From an uncultured Christensenellaceae bacterium (GTDB taxonomy: Bacteria; Bacillota; Clostridia; Christensenellales; Christensenellaceae), in contig CAKROK010000004.1 of NCBI GenBank assembly GCA_934373295.1, positions 1 to 58,320 of the forward strand: 58,320 bases of DNA, written 5' to 3'. Each line of letters opens with the position of its first letter. Position 1 is the first letter of the stretch. The notes under the pieces were generated by a model, which worked only from the letters and a program-made list of their open reading frames with translations, ran no database searches and was not told the DNA's origin. The position numbers and the translations under genes are program-made. This document shows positions 34,877 to 43,800 of this stretch, one piece after another.

Positions 34877-34963
34877 CCCCTATTTTACTTTTTTGCGAAA
34901 AAAGTTTTTACCGCATAATAATCCCGTATGATTGGGAAAAATATTCAAAAAAGAGGTATTCAT

Positions 34964-35797
34964 ATGAAAGGTTATTTTTACGGCTGGTATTTAAAACAGT
35001 TGAGCAGCGAGGGAATTTTGGCCGTCATCCCCTCCGTCAGCATAAATGGTGCGGGAATTATAGGAAACATTCAGATAATAACGCAGGACGATACGTTCAA
35101 TTTCTCGAATAATACCGCCGCGGTCGATGAAAAGCACGGCGTGATAATAGTCGGAAAAAGCGTCTTTACATTAAGCGGCTTTTCGCTCGATATAGACGAA
35201 GAGCATGTCATAAAGGGCGGCGTGAAGTTTGCCGATCTCACTCCCCTGCCCCGCGACATAATGGGGCCGTTCAGCCTGCTCGGCGGGATGGAATGCGCGC
35301 ATATGATAAAGAGCATGAGGCATCAAGTTTATGGTCAAGTGACGATAGACGGGCGCGAATATCTCTTTAACGGGCAAAGCGGCTATTTCGAGGGAGACAG
35401 GGGCAAGAGCTTCCCCAAAAGCTATATTTGGACGCAAGGCATGAGTGACAGGGCGTGCGTGATGATGGCGGCGGGGAAAATCCCCGTAAAAAAATCGAGC
35501 TTTACGGGAGTGATATGCGCGGTGCTGTTAAATGACAAAATTCATCGATTTGCGACATACAACGGCGCAAGGCTGATAAGCGCGGATGACGGGCATATTT
35601 GCGTAAGGCGGGGAGAGACCGAGCTTTGCGCATATGTCGAAAAGGCCGCGCCCCGCCCGCTAAAGGCGCCCGTCGACGGAGAGCTGCGCCGCACGATATA
35701 CGAAAGCCCCGTGTGTCGGGTGAGATTCACCTTAAAGACGCGCGGCTGCGTGCTCATGGATTTTACGGATGATAACGCCGGGTTTGAAAGGGCATAA
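34964..35797 (+). CDS. Tocopherol cyclase-like family protein
   Basis: A 277-residue soluble protein. The segments KGYFYGWYLKQ at the N-terminus and GYFEGDRGKSFPKSYIWTQ near residue 140 match the tocopherol cyclase-like family common in Firmicutes, where no tocopherol is made and the role is unknown. The fold is expected to be a lipocalin-like beta barrel. The start is ATG 34964 with AGAGG upstream; an ATG 36 bases earlier has no binding site. It converges on the small minus-strand gene. Confidence 0.8.
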   Translation: MKGYFYGWYLKQLSSEGILAVIPSVSINGAGIIGNIQIITQDDTFNFSNNTAAVDEKHGVIIVGKSVFTLSGFSLDIDEEHVIKGGVKFADLTPLPRDIMGPFSLLGGMECAHMIKSMRHQVYGQVTIDGREYLFNGQSGYFEGDRGKSFPKSYIWTQGMSDRACVMMAAGKIPVKKSSFTGVICAVLLNDKIHRFATYNGARLISADDGHICVRRGETELCAYVEKAAPRPLKAPVDGELRRTIYESPVCRVRFTLKTRGCVLMDFTDDNAGFERA

Positions 35798-35825
35798 AAA
35801 AATCGCGGAATAAATTTATCCGCGA
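35796..35825 (-). terminator. Terminator of the SEC-C/GtrA/small-protein operon
   Basis: TCGCGG and CCGCGA arms with an A+T-rich loop; on the minus strand the stem is followed by seven T. It overlaps the small gene's stop and may also stop plus-strand transcription. Confidence 0.8.
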
Positions 35826-36040
35826 AGATTAACACCCCTCAAGGCTAATTGCGCCTGTTCGAGGTCCTTTTTTCTCACATATATATAATACGTATATGGA
35901 ATATGCCTATTTCTATCAATGCCGGACTTACAGGTGACGGAATAGTCGATACCCGCATCCACGAGCGCGTCTCTGATGTTTGCCTGCACATTCATGGACA
36001 TGGTCACAAAGAGCTCCGTTCTGTTAAATATCGTTACCAT
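35816..36040 (-). CDS. Small 74-residue protein downstream of gtrA
   Basis: I do not recognise a family with confidence. The pattern of a short beta-alpha-beta unit with TYYIYVRKKDLEQAQLAL recalls small DUF2007-like signal-transduction proteins, but this is weak. AAAGGAG lies eight bases before the ATG, and the start overlaps the gtrA-like gene by 17 nt, which supports real, coupled translation. No membrane segment. Confidence 0.6.
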   Translation of the reverse strand: MVTIFNRTELFVTMSMNVQANIRDALVDAGIDYSVTCKSGIDRNRHIPYTYYIYVRKKDLEQAQLALRGVNLRG

Positions 36041-36506
36041 CCTTATCTTCTCCTTTTGCCTTTTTGGCTGATTTTATGGGAGTTACGACAAACTTGATAA
36101 TAAAGAACATTATGGGCAGAGGGATCAGGACGATCACCGCATTTCTCAAAAGAGGGTGCATCCCGCCCTCGGGAATGAGCGCCGCCATTATCCACTGTAT
36201 TACGATATTCGGCAGAATGGTGGTTATGTATAAGAACATGCGCTTTAATTCCCATTTCTGCCGGAACGCTATTTTCGCCTGGAGCGTATACGCGAGGGGG
36301 AAACAGCAGATGAACTCAAAGAGTATCGCGAGCATATCCACGGGAATGGATATGTCCCCTATCACGAGCGGCGCGGTGATGATGAGATTTCCGAAAAGCG
36401 TCATCACCAACCAGCCCGCGAGCGTATTTATCGCTCCCGCAAAGGCGAAGCGAATAAACTCCATCTCCCAAAAAAAGGAGATGAATTTTTTTATCTTCCG
36501 CAGCAC
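36024..36506 (-). CDS. GtrA-like membrane protein
   Basis: A 160-residue protein with four membrane helices, starting KFISFFWEMEFIRFAFAGAINTLAGW, the GtrA-family N-terminal pattern. GtrA proteins are linked to flipping of lipid-linked sugars for surface polysaccharide modification. The start is GTG 36506, which overlaps the SEC-C gene by 16 nt; an ATG 42 bases later is open but would delete the charged N-terminus usual in the family. Cationic C-terminus (KSAKKAKGEDKDG). Confidence 0.85.
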   Translation of the reverse strand: MLRKIKKFISFFWEMEFIRFAFAGAINTLAGWLVMTLFGNLIITAPLVIGDISIPVDMLAILFEFICCFPLAYTLQAKIAFRQKWELKRMFLYITTILPNIVIQWIMAALIPEGGMHPLLRNAVIVLIPLPIMFFIIKFVVTPIKSAKKAKGEDKDGNDI

Positions 36507-36991
36507 TTTTTATACTTCTTTCCGCTGCCGCAGGGACAGGGGTCGTTTCTTCCGACGGTCTTTTCGGAAACAGCCTGACCGGATTTTCTCCATGCCCTAA
36601 TCAGTTCGTTTCTCTTTTCCGCAGTCAAGATGTTGTCCCACTGCGGGAGGTTATAAAGCCAGTCGGCCTTACAATCGACCATATTGTAAAAGAGCTTTTC
36701 AAGGTCGAGGTCGAGAGATATCTCGCTTTCCTCAGTAAGCTCGTTGAGCTCATAGGGGTCATGAGCAAGGCTGGAGTTGATACCGTCTATAAAGCCGACG
36801 AAAACGACATTAGACATCCCGAACTCCTTCGCGAGCTCGTTTAAAGGGCCTGCCCAGGTCTTTGAAGTATCGTCCAGCAGCTTTTTATAGTTTTCGGTCT
36901 CCATTGCGAAATATGAGTTCCAGTACTCCTGCATCTGCTGAGGGGTCTGCGCCATATCGCACATCTGTTGCCATTGTTCGTAAAGTGTCAT
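36491..36991 (-). CDS. SEC-C motif protein
   Basis: A 166-residue protein. The last 20 residues form a canonical SEC-C metal-binding motif (GRNDPCPCGSGKKYKKCC), the zinc-binding end also present in SecA. The N-terminal part is a helical domain of unknown function (YWNSYFAMETENYKKLLDD). It is the first gene of a three-gene operon with gtrA-like and small genes. Function unknown; SEC-C proteins often associate with ribosomes or translocation. Confidence 0.85.
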   Translation of the reverse strand: MTLYEQWQQMCDMAQTPQQMQEYWNSYFAMETENYKKLLDDTSKTWAGPLNELAKEFGMSNVVFVGFIDGINSSLAHDPYELNELTEESEISLDLDLEKLFYNMVDCKADWLYNLPQWDNILTAEKRNELIRAWRKSGQAVSEKTVGRNDPCPCGSGKKYKKCCGR

Positions 36992-37085
36992 TACATTACC
37001 TCTTAAAAAATACTTGGCTTACATTGCCAATTTATATACTACCACATTTTGCGCGTTTTTCAAACATAAATTGAAAAATAAGTAT

Positions 37086-37118
37086 GAAAAACCTGCGAAA
37101 ACATGAATTCTCGCAGGT
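37086..37118 (-). terminator. Terminator of the foldase lipoprotein gene
   Basis: ACCTGCGA and TCGCAGGT, 8-bp arms; on the minus strand the stem is followed by TTTTT. Confidence 0.85.
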
Positions 37119-37129
37119 GTATATGTCAA

Positions 37130-38611
37130 TTAGCCCTTTGACGCATCATCCAGCGCCTTGTCGATGTCGTCAGAATCGAAATCCAGCGTGACGTCGTTTC
37201 CGCCGTTACTGCTGTTATCGGTCGAGTTGGAATCGTCCTTTGTCACATGGTAGCTGTCCTTGTTATATGTTATCGTGTAGTTTTCCTTCGCGTATTTGTT
37301 GCAGAAAGTCGTGTATTTTTCGGACTGTCTGTACTCGAGCGTCGCGGATTCAAGCTCGTCCTTCACGGAATCATAATCTACGGGGCCTTCCTTTATTATC
37401 TTTTCCAGCTTTATTATGTGGTAGCCAAACGACGTCTTAACGAGTCCGGAAATGCTTCCTTCACCCTCTAATGCCCAGACTGCGTCGCGGAAATCTGTGT
37501 CGTACTGCGTGGAATCCTTACCCACGACATAGCCGTTGGGATAGCTCGAAAGTCCGGTATCCTGTGAATACTCCTTCATGAGCGCGTCAAAATCCGCGCC
37601 CTTAGCCTTGACCTTTTTAAGCACCTCATCCGCCTGAGTCTGAATAGATGCGAATGCCTCCGCCTTTACCTTTTTGGCCTCGTCCGTCTTGTTTTCCTTT
37701 TCAAGCTCCTCTATCTTGGTCGAATAGCTGTCGTCAAACTTTATCAAGATGTGCTTGGCGAGCCTGTAGCCGGGGATGTTGTAGTAAACCACGCCGGAGA
37801 GATAGTCGCTTTCAAACGCGTCGGGATTATCGGTATAATACTCCTTATCGTTTTCGACGTACTTATCGTATTTTTCCTTGATGTCGTCCTCCGTCACCTG
37901 TACGCCCATGGTCTGCTCGCTATACATCTTCTGCATGGCGACGTATTCCGTATAATATGCCTTTAACGCTTCGTCGGTATCGCCGCTCTGCTCGACGTAC
38001 TCCTTTTCCAGCTTTTCGGCAAGCTGCTCAATCTGGTCTTTATATTCAGACGTCTCCTCGTCGTAGTCGCTCTTATACTTTATCGCGGCGCTGTCCCAGC
38101 TCGTGTCGTCTCCGTTCGGATCCTGCGACTTCGCGAGGTCATAGAAGAAATCGTATTTCGCCTCGTCGAGATAGTGCGTATGGCGCTGCGTCTTTTCCGC
38201 TTCTAACTGAGTCTCGACCTGCTTTAGCTCATCATCGGAGAGCTTATCGCAATAGCCGAGGTCGCGCGTCATCATGAGCTGCATCTTGCTCTGGACGAAA
38301 TACTCGACTATCTGATCTAAGAACTTGTTTATAGTCTCCTCATCGTTGGAGCTGTAGAAGTCGTTGTCATAGTTGCTTATATAGTTCTCCATATAGCTGC
38401 TGAGATCTTTTAAATAGATCTCGCGCGTATCGCCGGATTTATTGGAAATGCTCGCGATCACCGTCTTTTCGTCGACGGAGTTATCGGCGGTTTGAGTCGG
38501 CTGTGCGGATGCATCGGCATCGGGTGAATCAGCCTCCTGGGCGGGCTTACAAGCCGCAAAGACGAACAGTAAAGCCATCAAAACGGCGATTATTGCAGTA
38601 ATTTTTCTCAT
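37130..38611 (-). CDS. Foldase lipoprotein with PpiC-type peptidyl-prolyl isomerase domain
   Basis: A 493-residue lipoprotein. Signal peptide with lipobox FAAC (Cys21). A SurA/PrsA-like N-terminal helical domain (about 50-250) is followed by a parvulin domain (about 280-420: RLAKHILIKFDD, FDALMKEYSQD, FGYHIIKLEKI). The tail (about 455-493) is Asp/Ser-rich. It probably assists folding of exported proteins on the outer face of the membrane, for which the giant exoproteins of this window are plausible but unproven clients. AAAGGAG precedes the ATG. Confidence 0.88.
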   Translation of the reverse strand: MRKITAIIAVLMALLFVFAACKPAQEADSPDADASAQPTQTADNSVDEKTVIASISNKSGDTREIYLKDLSSYMENYISNYDNDFYSSNDEETINKFLDQIVEYFVQSKMQLMMTRDLGYCDKLSDDELKQVETQLEAEKTQRHTHYLDEAKYDFFYDLAKSQDPNGDDTSWDSAAIKYKSDYDEETSEYKDQIEQLAEKLEKEYVEQSGDTDEALKAYYTEYVAMQKMYSEQTMGVQVTEDDIKEKYDKYVENDKEYYTDNPDAFESDYLSGVVYYNIPGYRLAKHILIKFDDSYSTKIEELEKENKTDEAKKVKAEAFASIQTQADEVLKKVKAKGADFDALMKEYSQDTGLSSYPNGYVVGKDSTQYDTDFRDAVWALEGEGSISGLVKTSFGYHIIKLEKIIKEGPVDYDSVKDELESATLEYRQSEKYTTFCNKYAKENYTITYNKDSYHVTKDDSNSTDNSSNGGNDVTLDFDSDDIDKALDDASKG

Positions 38612-38644
38612 CGGTTTCTCCTTTAGGAAATGTTTACTTTCATA

Positions 38645-39460
38645 TTATATCATATATTCAGTGATTTTTGTGTGAAATATCGTGAGATTTTCGCGGTAAT
38701 AAATCAATAGACGAAGCGGAAAACGGCTGTTTCCCAGCCCGCGGGAGACGACGAGCGTGTCCTCCCTTATTTTGTAGCTCCCGCGATAGTATTTCGGGAA
38801 AAGCCCCTGCCCGGGCGCGTACAGACCGCCGATAAAGGGCAAAATGAACTGCCCGCCGTGCGCATGGCCGCTAAGAGTTAGGTCAATGTCATATTGGCTG
38901 TAGCAGGGTTCGAAAAGGTGAGGAAAGTGAGATATGAGCAGCTTAAATCCCGCTTTTTTGGAAAACTCCTCTAAAAGCGCGTCTGTTTTAAAATGATATC
39001 CCAGCTCATCCAGACCGAGAATTTCTATGCGCTGGCCGTTTATGTCAATGCATGTGTTTTCACTTCTCAACAGCATAATTTTGCTGTTTTTCATCCTATC
39101 AAAAAGATCGCGCGAATTAATCCTGCCGTATTCGTGATTACCGGGAACGGCGACAACGGGCGCAATGTTTGTGAGGCCGGAAAGCTGCTTCACGGCGGCA
39201 TATGCCTTTTCATCGCTCTTATACCTGTCCGCGATGTCCCCCGCGAATATTATCAAATCGGGCTTTTCCGCCGAAACCGCCTTGAAAAGCGCATCGTGTG
39301 AAAAGACCTTGCTGTGCATATCGCTCAAAAGGACTATTCTCATCCCCTTTTCCAGCTTATCCGTATTTAACTTAATGCGCGTATGCGTGAGGACGTTGTT
39401 CTGTAAATAGAAAAACACGCACAATAAAACGAGAGCCGCGCCGATGTATAGCCAGATCAT
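38645..39460 (-). CDS. Metallophosphoesterase with N-terminal membrane anchor
   Basis: A 271-residue protein. One N-terminal membrane helix (residues 2-22) precedes a calcineurin-like phosphoesterase domain with LSDMHSK, FAGDIADR, GNHEYG, and LSGHAHGGQ, the full set of metal-ligand motifs. This matches YkuE/YaeI-type enzymes that act on lipid-linked or cell-wall phosphates; the substrate is unknown. Its start overlaps the stop of the HAD gene by 4 nt, so the two form an operon. Confidence 0.88.
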   Translation of the reverse strand: MIWLYIGAALVLLCVFFYLQNNVLTHTRIKLNTDKLEKGMRIVLLSDMHSKVFSHDALFKAVSAEKPDLIIFAGDIADRYKSDEKAYAAVKQLSGLTNIAPVVAVPGNHEYGRINSRDLFDRMKNSKIMLLRSENTCIDINGQRIEILGLDELGYHFKTDALLEEFSKKAGFKLLISHFPHLFEPCYSQYDIDLTLSGHAHGGQFILPFIGGLYAPGQGLFPKYYRGSYKIREDTLVVSRGLGNSRFPLRLLIYYRENLTIFHTKITEYMI

Positions 39461-40299
39461 GAGCGGGGGGCATCCTTTAAAACGAGCTTTTCCAGCGCGG
39501 CGGCGACGCCGTCCTCGTTGTTTGAAAGCGTGATATAGTCGCTTTTTAAAATGATATCGGGCGATGCGTTAGAGACGGCTACCTTGAAAAAGCCGCGCTC
39601 AAACATAGCCTCGTCGTTTTTGCTGTCGCCGAAGATCATTACCTCGCTGTTTTTAAGCCCGAGGTGCTGCGCGAGCGCCTCGACCGCGCAGCCCTTATCC
39701 ACGCCCTGCGCCACGATGTCAATTCCCGGCGGCATTGTGCGCATTGTGGAAAGCCCGTCCATCTCTCCCAGCCTGTTTTCTATTTCATCGAGCTGCTCGT
39801 TCGGAAGGTTCATTAGAAAAATTTTATTTACCTTTATATGCGTATCGTTGATGTATTGAACGGGGTCGCCCTCAAACGCGAGCTGGCTCTTAGCCGCGTC
39901 GAAGAACTCCGTATGCTTTGTCAAATGCGCCGTGTTTTCAAAGCTGCCCGGAAGCACGAGCGTCCTTCCCGATGCGTACACTATGCAGAATATCCCCGTA
40001 TATTCGCGCAGCATATCGAGAATATCTATGACGATATTTTCATCCAAAAAGCGGTCATAGACGACCTCGCCCGTCCTTATATTGGTGACGCGCGCGCCCG
40101 TATACGTGATGATGTATTCGTCGGCAAGCGCCGCTTTTACGGAATAATCGGCCTCGACGGCGGAGCGTCCCGTCGCAATCACGCACTTTACACCGCGCTG
40201 CTTTAGTCTATAAAAGACATCGCGGGTTTTTTGTGAAATACTGCCGTCGTTTCTTAAAAGCGTCCTGTCGAGATCGGTCACGACGAGTTTTATAGCCAT
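39457..40299 (-). CDS. Cof-type HAD hydrolase
   Basis: A 280-residue HAD phosphatase of the Cof type. Motif I is VVTDLDRTLL (nucleophile Asp), motif II is CVIATGRS, and GDSKNDEAMF gives motif IV. Substrates of this class are usually sugar phosphates or FMN-type compounds. ATG 40299 has GGAGG nine bases upstream; an ATG nine bases earlier is too close to that site. It overlaps the metallophosphoesterase gene. Confidence 0.9.
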   Translation of the reverse strand: MAIKLVVTDLDRTLLRNDGSISQKTRDVFYRLKQRGVKCVIATGRSAVEADYSVKAALADEYIITYTGARVTNIRTGEVVYDRFLDENIVIDILDMLREYTGIFCIVYASGRTLVLPGSFENTAHLTKHTEFFDAAKSQLAFEGDPVQYINDTHIKVNKIFLMNLPNEQLDEIENRLGEMDGLSTMRTMPPGIDIVAQGVDKGCAVEALAQHLGLKNSEVMIFGDSKNDEAMFERGFFKVAVSNASPDIILKSDYITLSNNEDGVAAALEKLVLKDAPRS

Positions 40300-40323
40300 T
40301 CCATGCACCTCCGATTTTTTATT

Positions 40324-40329
40324 ATTATA
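40324..40329 (-). promoter_or_regulatory. -10 box of the HAD-metallophosphoesterase operon
   Basis: TATAAT on the minus strand, about 25 bp before the ATG. No clear -35 box at 17 bp. Confidence 0.4.
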
Positions 40330-40371
40330 GCATAAAACAACAATGGATAAACATACAATAATCGCGATATG

Positions 40372-40409
40372 GTAAAAAAAGAATCGGACGAAAAAAATCT
40401 GCGCCCGAT
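40372..40409 (-). terminator. Terminator of the polysaccharide deacetylase gene
   Basis: On the minus strand ATCGGGCG and CGTCCGAT pair with one mismatch and are followed by TTCTTTTTTT. Confidence 0.8.
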
Positions 40410-40422
40410 CCCATATACGTTA

Positions 40423-41727
40423 TTATTTTATGTTAAAGTATAGTTTTCCCGCCTTGAGCTTAGTCCCCTTAATCTCAGCCAGCTCGCTTACCGTGACAAT
40501 TTGGTAGCCCTGTGATACGAGCTTGGGGATTATCTTCTCGATAGCTGTCGCGGTCGTGTCGTGAATGTCGTGAAAGAGGACGATGTCGCCGTCCTTGACC
40601 TTGCCCACGACCTGCGAATATATCTTATCCGGGTTATGCGACTTCCAATCCTCCGTGTCGATGCACCACTGTATGCAGGGCATCTCCATCGCGGCTAAAA
40701 CCCGACTGTTGTTGCTGCCGTAAGGCAGGCGCGCGAGCTTGGGCGTGATGCCCGTCGCCTTTTTGACTATGGAGTTGGTCTTTGAAAATTGTGCCTTTAT
40801 CTCCTTATCCGTCAGCTTGGTCATCGCGGGATGATTATACGAGTGATTCGCTATCTCACATCCCATATTCCTCTCTCTTATGAGATTTTGCGTGGGCTGT
40901 CCGTCCTTTACCATCGAACCGACGGTGAAGAACGTCGCGCGGCAGCCGTATTTTTCCAGTACGTTTAAAATGCGCTTTGTGCTGTTCTTTCCGGGACCGT
41001 CGTCAAACGTGATTGCTATTACGGGCTTTTTGGGGTCAATCTTCACACCCGCGCCCGCTTTTTGACCCGCGAACACGCCGAGATAGAGCTGATCATCCTT
41101 TTTATAGACCGCACGCACTTTATAATAATATGTCTTTCCGGTTTTAATCGAATCGTCTATGGCAAAATCCGAACGGCTGTTTTTAAAATGGGTAAACTTG
41201 CCGTTTTTAGAGGTCGCGCGATAAATCTGATAATAGCTCGCTCCGGAAACCTTTTTCCAGCTTAAAACGACGCGCTTATAGCCCTTAGCTAACTTTACGG
41301 AAGCGGGCGCGGCGAGCCTCCTATAGGCGTATGCCGCATTAGAAAGGTTGGTCTTTTCTATTTTGCCGTTCGTCTTTTTATACGCGCACACCTTATAATA
41401 GTATTTGACGTTCACCTTTGCGCTCTTGTCAATATAAGACGGCTTTGAAGATGCACCTATTTTATTATACGTCCCGTTTGCGGACGCACTTCGTAAGATA
41501 TAATATCCCGTTGCGCTCTTGACGGAATTCCACTGTAAAGACGCACCGTCCTTTGAGGCCGCTCCCGCCTTGAGAGTCACCCTCTGTGCGCCGAAAGACG
41601 CTACAGAGAGCTTCGCAAAGACGTCCGTTTTAACCGAGAGCTCGATCGGCTGCGCAAATGCCGTAGACCCGAACAAAAGGCACGCGACGAGCATCAGTGA
41701 AATAAGTGATTTTAAATGGTTTTTCAT
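40423..41727 (-). CDS. Secreted polysaccharide deacetylase with Fn3-like repeats
   Basis: A 434-residue secreted protein. Signal peptide 1-26 (cleavage near AFA-Q). Two Fn3-like repeats (about 45-230) contain the YYYKVCAYKK and YYYKVRAVYKK strand patterns. The NodB domain (about 235-425) has ITFDDGPGKNST (catalytic Asp), HSYNHPAMT (metal-binding His pair) and LARLPYGSNN. It likely removes acetyl groups from peptidoglycan or another GlcNAc polymer. ATG 41727 has AGGGGG seven bases upstream; a TTG directly before it is less likely. The Fn3 units are related in kind to the tails of the giant exoproteins. Confidence 0.9.
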   Translation of the reverse strand: MKNHLKSLISLMLVACLLFGSTAFAQPIELSVKTDVFAKLSVASFGAQRVTLKAGAASKDGASLQWNSVKSATGYYILRSASANGTYNKIGASSKPSYIDKSAKVNVKYYYKVCAYKKTNGKIEKTNLSNAAYAYRRLAAPASVKLAKGYKRVVLSWKKVSGASYYQIYRATSKNGKFTHFKNSRSDFAIDDSIKTGKTYYYKVRAVYKKDDQLYLGVFAGQKAGAGVKIDPKKPVIAITFDDGPGKNSTKRILNVLEKYGCRATFFTVGSMVKDGQPTQNLIRERNMGCEIANHSYNHPAMTKLTDKEIKAQFSKTNSIVKKATGITPKLARLPYGSNNSRVLAAMEMPCIQWCIDTEDWKSHNPDKIYSQVVGKVKDGDIVLFHDIHDTTATAIEKIIPKLVSQGYQIVTVSELAEIKGTKLKAGKLYFNIK

Positions 41728-41755
41728 CAATTATCCCCCTTTTTAAGTATGATTC

Positions 41756-41764
41756 ATTATACCA
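41756..41764 (-). promoter_or_regulatory. Extended -10 promoter of the deacetylase gene
   Basis: TGGTATAAT on the minus strand (TG-N-TATAAT), about 29 bp upstream of the ATG. Confidence 0.5.
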
Positions 41765-41838
41765 TTTTTTAAACCGGATTTGAGAAAAGATACAATAATT
41801 TTACAGTCAAAAAAATTCTCACCAATCTGCCTACAGTT

Positions 41839-41867
41839 TCATAATGTAATTATATATTCATCCAAAT
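41839..41867 (+). promoter_or_regulatory. Possible sigma-E promoter of cotJABC
   Basis: TCATAAT (41839-41845) and CATCCAAAT (41859-41867), 13 bp apart, resemble the sporulation sigma-E -35 (TCATATT-like) and -10 (CATACAAT-like). cotJ is sigma-E controlled in Bacillus. The match is imperfect. Confidence 0.4.
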
Positions 41868-41905
41868 AAGATAAACGCGGAGCAATATAAGGAGGTATCA
41901 AGACA

Positions 41906-42244
41906 ATGTATCGTAGAAATAACGGATACGTATTCAGCGGATGTCAGACGTCCTCGGACAACAACCCTGCCATGCGCTGCGGCTGCGGCGATATCGAGTT
42001 CGTCAGCGCCGAGCGAAACCCGCAGTACGCGCGTCTTTTCGTCGAATCGCAGGAATATGAAAACTGCGCATGTCCGGAATACGCGCTTAAAAACGGCACT
42101 TTTTTCAACTCGCTCTTCATGCCCTACAGGACGAACAGCGAATGCTGCACGAGCGTGATGGATTCAAAGTGCCTTTCAAACGAAAATCTTATCAATAACA
42201 CAAAATGCTCAAAAGGAGGTTGCGGCAATGGCAGAATGCGCTAA
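41906..42244 (+). CDS. cotJA: CotJA-like spore coat protein with a cysteine-rich sequence
   Basis: A 112-residue protein. The core YALKNGTFFNSLFMPYR corresponds to the ALxxGTxxxxLxxPYR segment of CotJA. It has ten cysteines, many in CxC or CC pairs, and extends past the core with a Cys/Asn-rich tail, more than usual CotJA proteins. The assignment is strengthened by the two following genes, cotJB and cotJC. GGAGGT lies nine bases before the ATG. The last codons overlap cotJB by 17 nt. Confidence 0.75.
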   Translation: MYRRNNGYVFSGCQTSSDNNPAMRCGCGDIEFVSAERNPQYARLFVESQEYENCACPEYALKNGTFFNSLFMPYRTNSECCTSVMDSKCLSNENLINNTKCSKGGCGNGRMR

Positions 42245-42494
42245 AAACAAATTGTTGGAGCAGATCGCCCAGTGCGAGTTCATTTTGATCGACATAAACC
42301 TCTTTTTGGACACCCATCCGAACGACAAGAGGGCTTTGCAGGACTACAACACATATGCCGAGCAGCTTGAGATCTTAAAGCGTAAATATGTCAAAACGTA
42401 CGGCCCGCTGCAAAACTTCGGCAACAGCACCGTATGCGCGGACGACTGCTTCATATGGGCAACGAAGAGCTTCCCCTGGAACAGGGATAATTAA
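42228..42494 (+). CDS. cotJB: Spore coat protein CotJB
   Basis: An 88-residue protein with the CotJB pattern: LLEQIAQCEFILIDINLFLDTHPNDKRAL and YGPL near residue 60. It is a mother-cell spore component thought to act with CotJC. AAAGGAGG precedes ATG 42228 by nine bases; the start overlaps the end of cotJA in another frame. Confidence 0.92.
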   Translation: MAECAKNKLLEQIAQCEFILIDINLFLDTHPNDKRALQDYNTYAEQLEILKRKYVKTYGPLQNFGNSTVCADDCFIWATKSFPWNRDN

Positions 42495-42508
42495 AGGAGG
42501 AACAAAAT

Positions 42509-43081
42509 ATGTGGATATATGAGAAAAGACTGATCTATCCCGTGAAAATATCCTGCCCTAATCCGAGGATGGCTAAGATAATAGCGGGCCTTTTAGGCAG
42601 TGCGGCGGGAGAGATGACCGCCTCCATGACTTACTTAAATCAGCGCTTCGGTATGCCCGATAAGTCCAGCGCGGCGGTGTTGACGGATATAGGAACCGAA
42701 GAACTCGCCCACTTAGAAATGCTACAGGCAATGTTAATGCAGTCCCTGAAGGGCGCATCTAACGAGGCGTTGAGGGCGGCGGGCATGGACGGCTGGGTCC
42801 AGCAGTACGGCGAGAACTCGTTTTTGGCGGACGCTCTCGGAAATGCCTGGAACGCGGGCTACGTCGGCTCGAGCGGTGACCCGATAGCAGACCTAACCAA
42901 CGACATGGCTGCAGAACAGAAAGCACGTGCGGGCTATGACGGAGCGATACGTTTGTGCGACGATCCTGATATAATCGGCGCGCTGCAATTTTTAAGAGAG
43001 CGCGAGGTCGTGCATTATCAGCGATTTGGCGAGGCGCTTGAGGGCTTATACGATAAAATCGACAGAAAAAGCTGCTTCTGA
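42509..43081 (+). CDS. cotJC: Spore coat CotJC, manganese-catalase-like
   Basis: A 190-residue ferritin-like protein of the manganese catalase family. Metal ligands appear in GEMTASMTYLNQ and GTEELAHLEML, with later Glu/His in LREREVVHYQRF. It may destroy peroxide in the spore coat. AAAGGAGG is upstream of the ATG. Last gene of the cotJABC operon, followed by a strong terminator. Confidence 0.95.
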   Translation: MWIYEKRLIYPVKISCPNPRMAKIIAGLLGSAAGEMTASMTYLNQRFGMPDKSSAAVLTDIGTEELAHLEMLQAMLMQSLKGASNEALRAAGMDGWVQQYGENSFLADALGNAWNAGYVGSSGDPIADLTNDMAAEQKARAGYDGAIRLCDDPDIIGALQFLREREVVHYQRFGEALEGLYDKIDRKSCF

Positions 43082-43105
43082 ATTTCTTCCTAAAAAATAG
43101 AGAAA

Positions 43106-43140
43106 AGACCCCGAGTGTAAAAATTCGGGGTCTGTTTTTA
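43106..43140. terminator. Bidirectional terminator between cotJC and the ABC operon
   Basis: AGACCCCGA and TCGGGGTCT, perfect 9-bp arms, with GTTTTTA after them on the plus strand and TTTTCT on the minus strand. Confidence 0.9.
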
Positions 43141-43800
43141 TCCTATCATGCCGTCCTTTATCTCTAAAATCCTGTCGCACATCTTTCCAACGGCGGCGTT
43201 ATGCGTGACAATTACGATAGTTCTTCCCTCTTTATTAAGCTTGCGGAACACCTCCACGACCTCCTCTGATGTGTGGCTATCCAGCGCGCCTGTGGGTTCA
43301 TCAGCCAAAATGAGCTTGGGTGAATTTATCATCGCGCGCGCTATCGCGACCCTCTGCGCCTGACCGCCCGATAGCTCGGTGATGCGCCGCTTTGATAAAT
43401 CTGCAATGCCTAAGCTCTCCATTATGGGAAGAATCCGCTTTTTCGCCTGTTTTAACGGTTTTTTGGAGAATAGCAGCGGCACGGCTATATTTTCCTCCGA
43501 AGTTCTATCCGGCAGTAATCCAAAATTCTGAAAGACGAATCCCACTTTTTTGTTGCGTATCTCCGAGCGCTTTTTATCAGAAAGATGCGAGACGTCCTCC
43601 CCCTCCAGATAATATGCGCCGCCCGTCGGCTCGTCTATCAGCCCGATGATGTTTAACAGGGTGGATTTTCCGCTGCCCGACGGCCCCATTATCGCGATCA
43701 TCTCCCCGTCGTTTACCGTGAGGTCAAAGCCGCCCAGCGCGACCACTTCATTCGGCTGTCCTTCGTTATACTTCTTTACAATATTTTCTAATTTGATCAT
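43138..43800 (-). CDS. ABC transporter ATP-binding protein (MacB/LolD type)
   Basis: A 220-residue ATPase. Walker A GPSGSGKST, Q-loop VFQNFGLLP, signature LSGGQAQRVAIARA, Walker B LILADEPTGAL and His switch VTHN are all present. It belongs to the subgroup paired with FtsX-like permeases (MacB, LolD, BceA). Its start overlaps the upstream permease stop by 4 nt. Confidence 0.95.
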   Translation of the reverse strand: MIKLENIVKKYNEGQPNEVVALGGFDLTVNDGEMIAIMGPSGSGKSTLLNIIGLIDEPTGGAYYLEGEDVSHLSDKKRSEIRNKKVGFVFQNFGLLPDRTSEENIAVPLLFSKKPLKQAKKRILPIMESLGIADLSKRRITELSGGQAQRVAIARAMINSPKLILADEPTGALDSHTSEEVVEVFRKLNKEGRTIVIVTHNAAVGKMCDRILEIKDGMIG

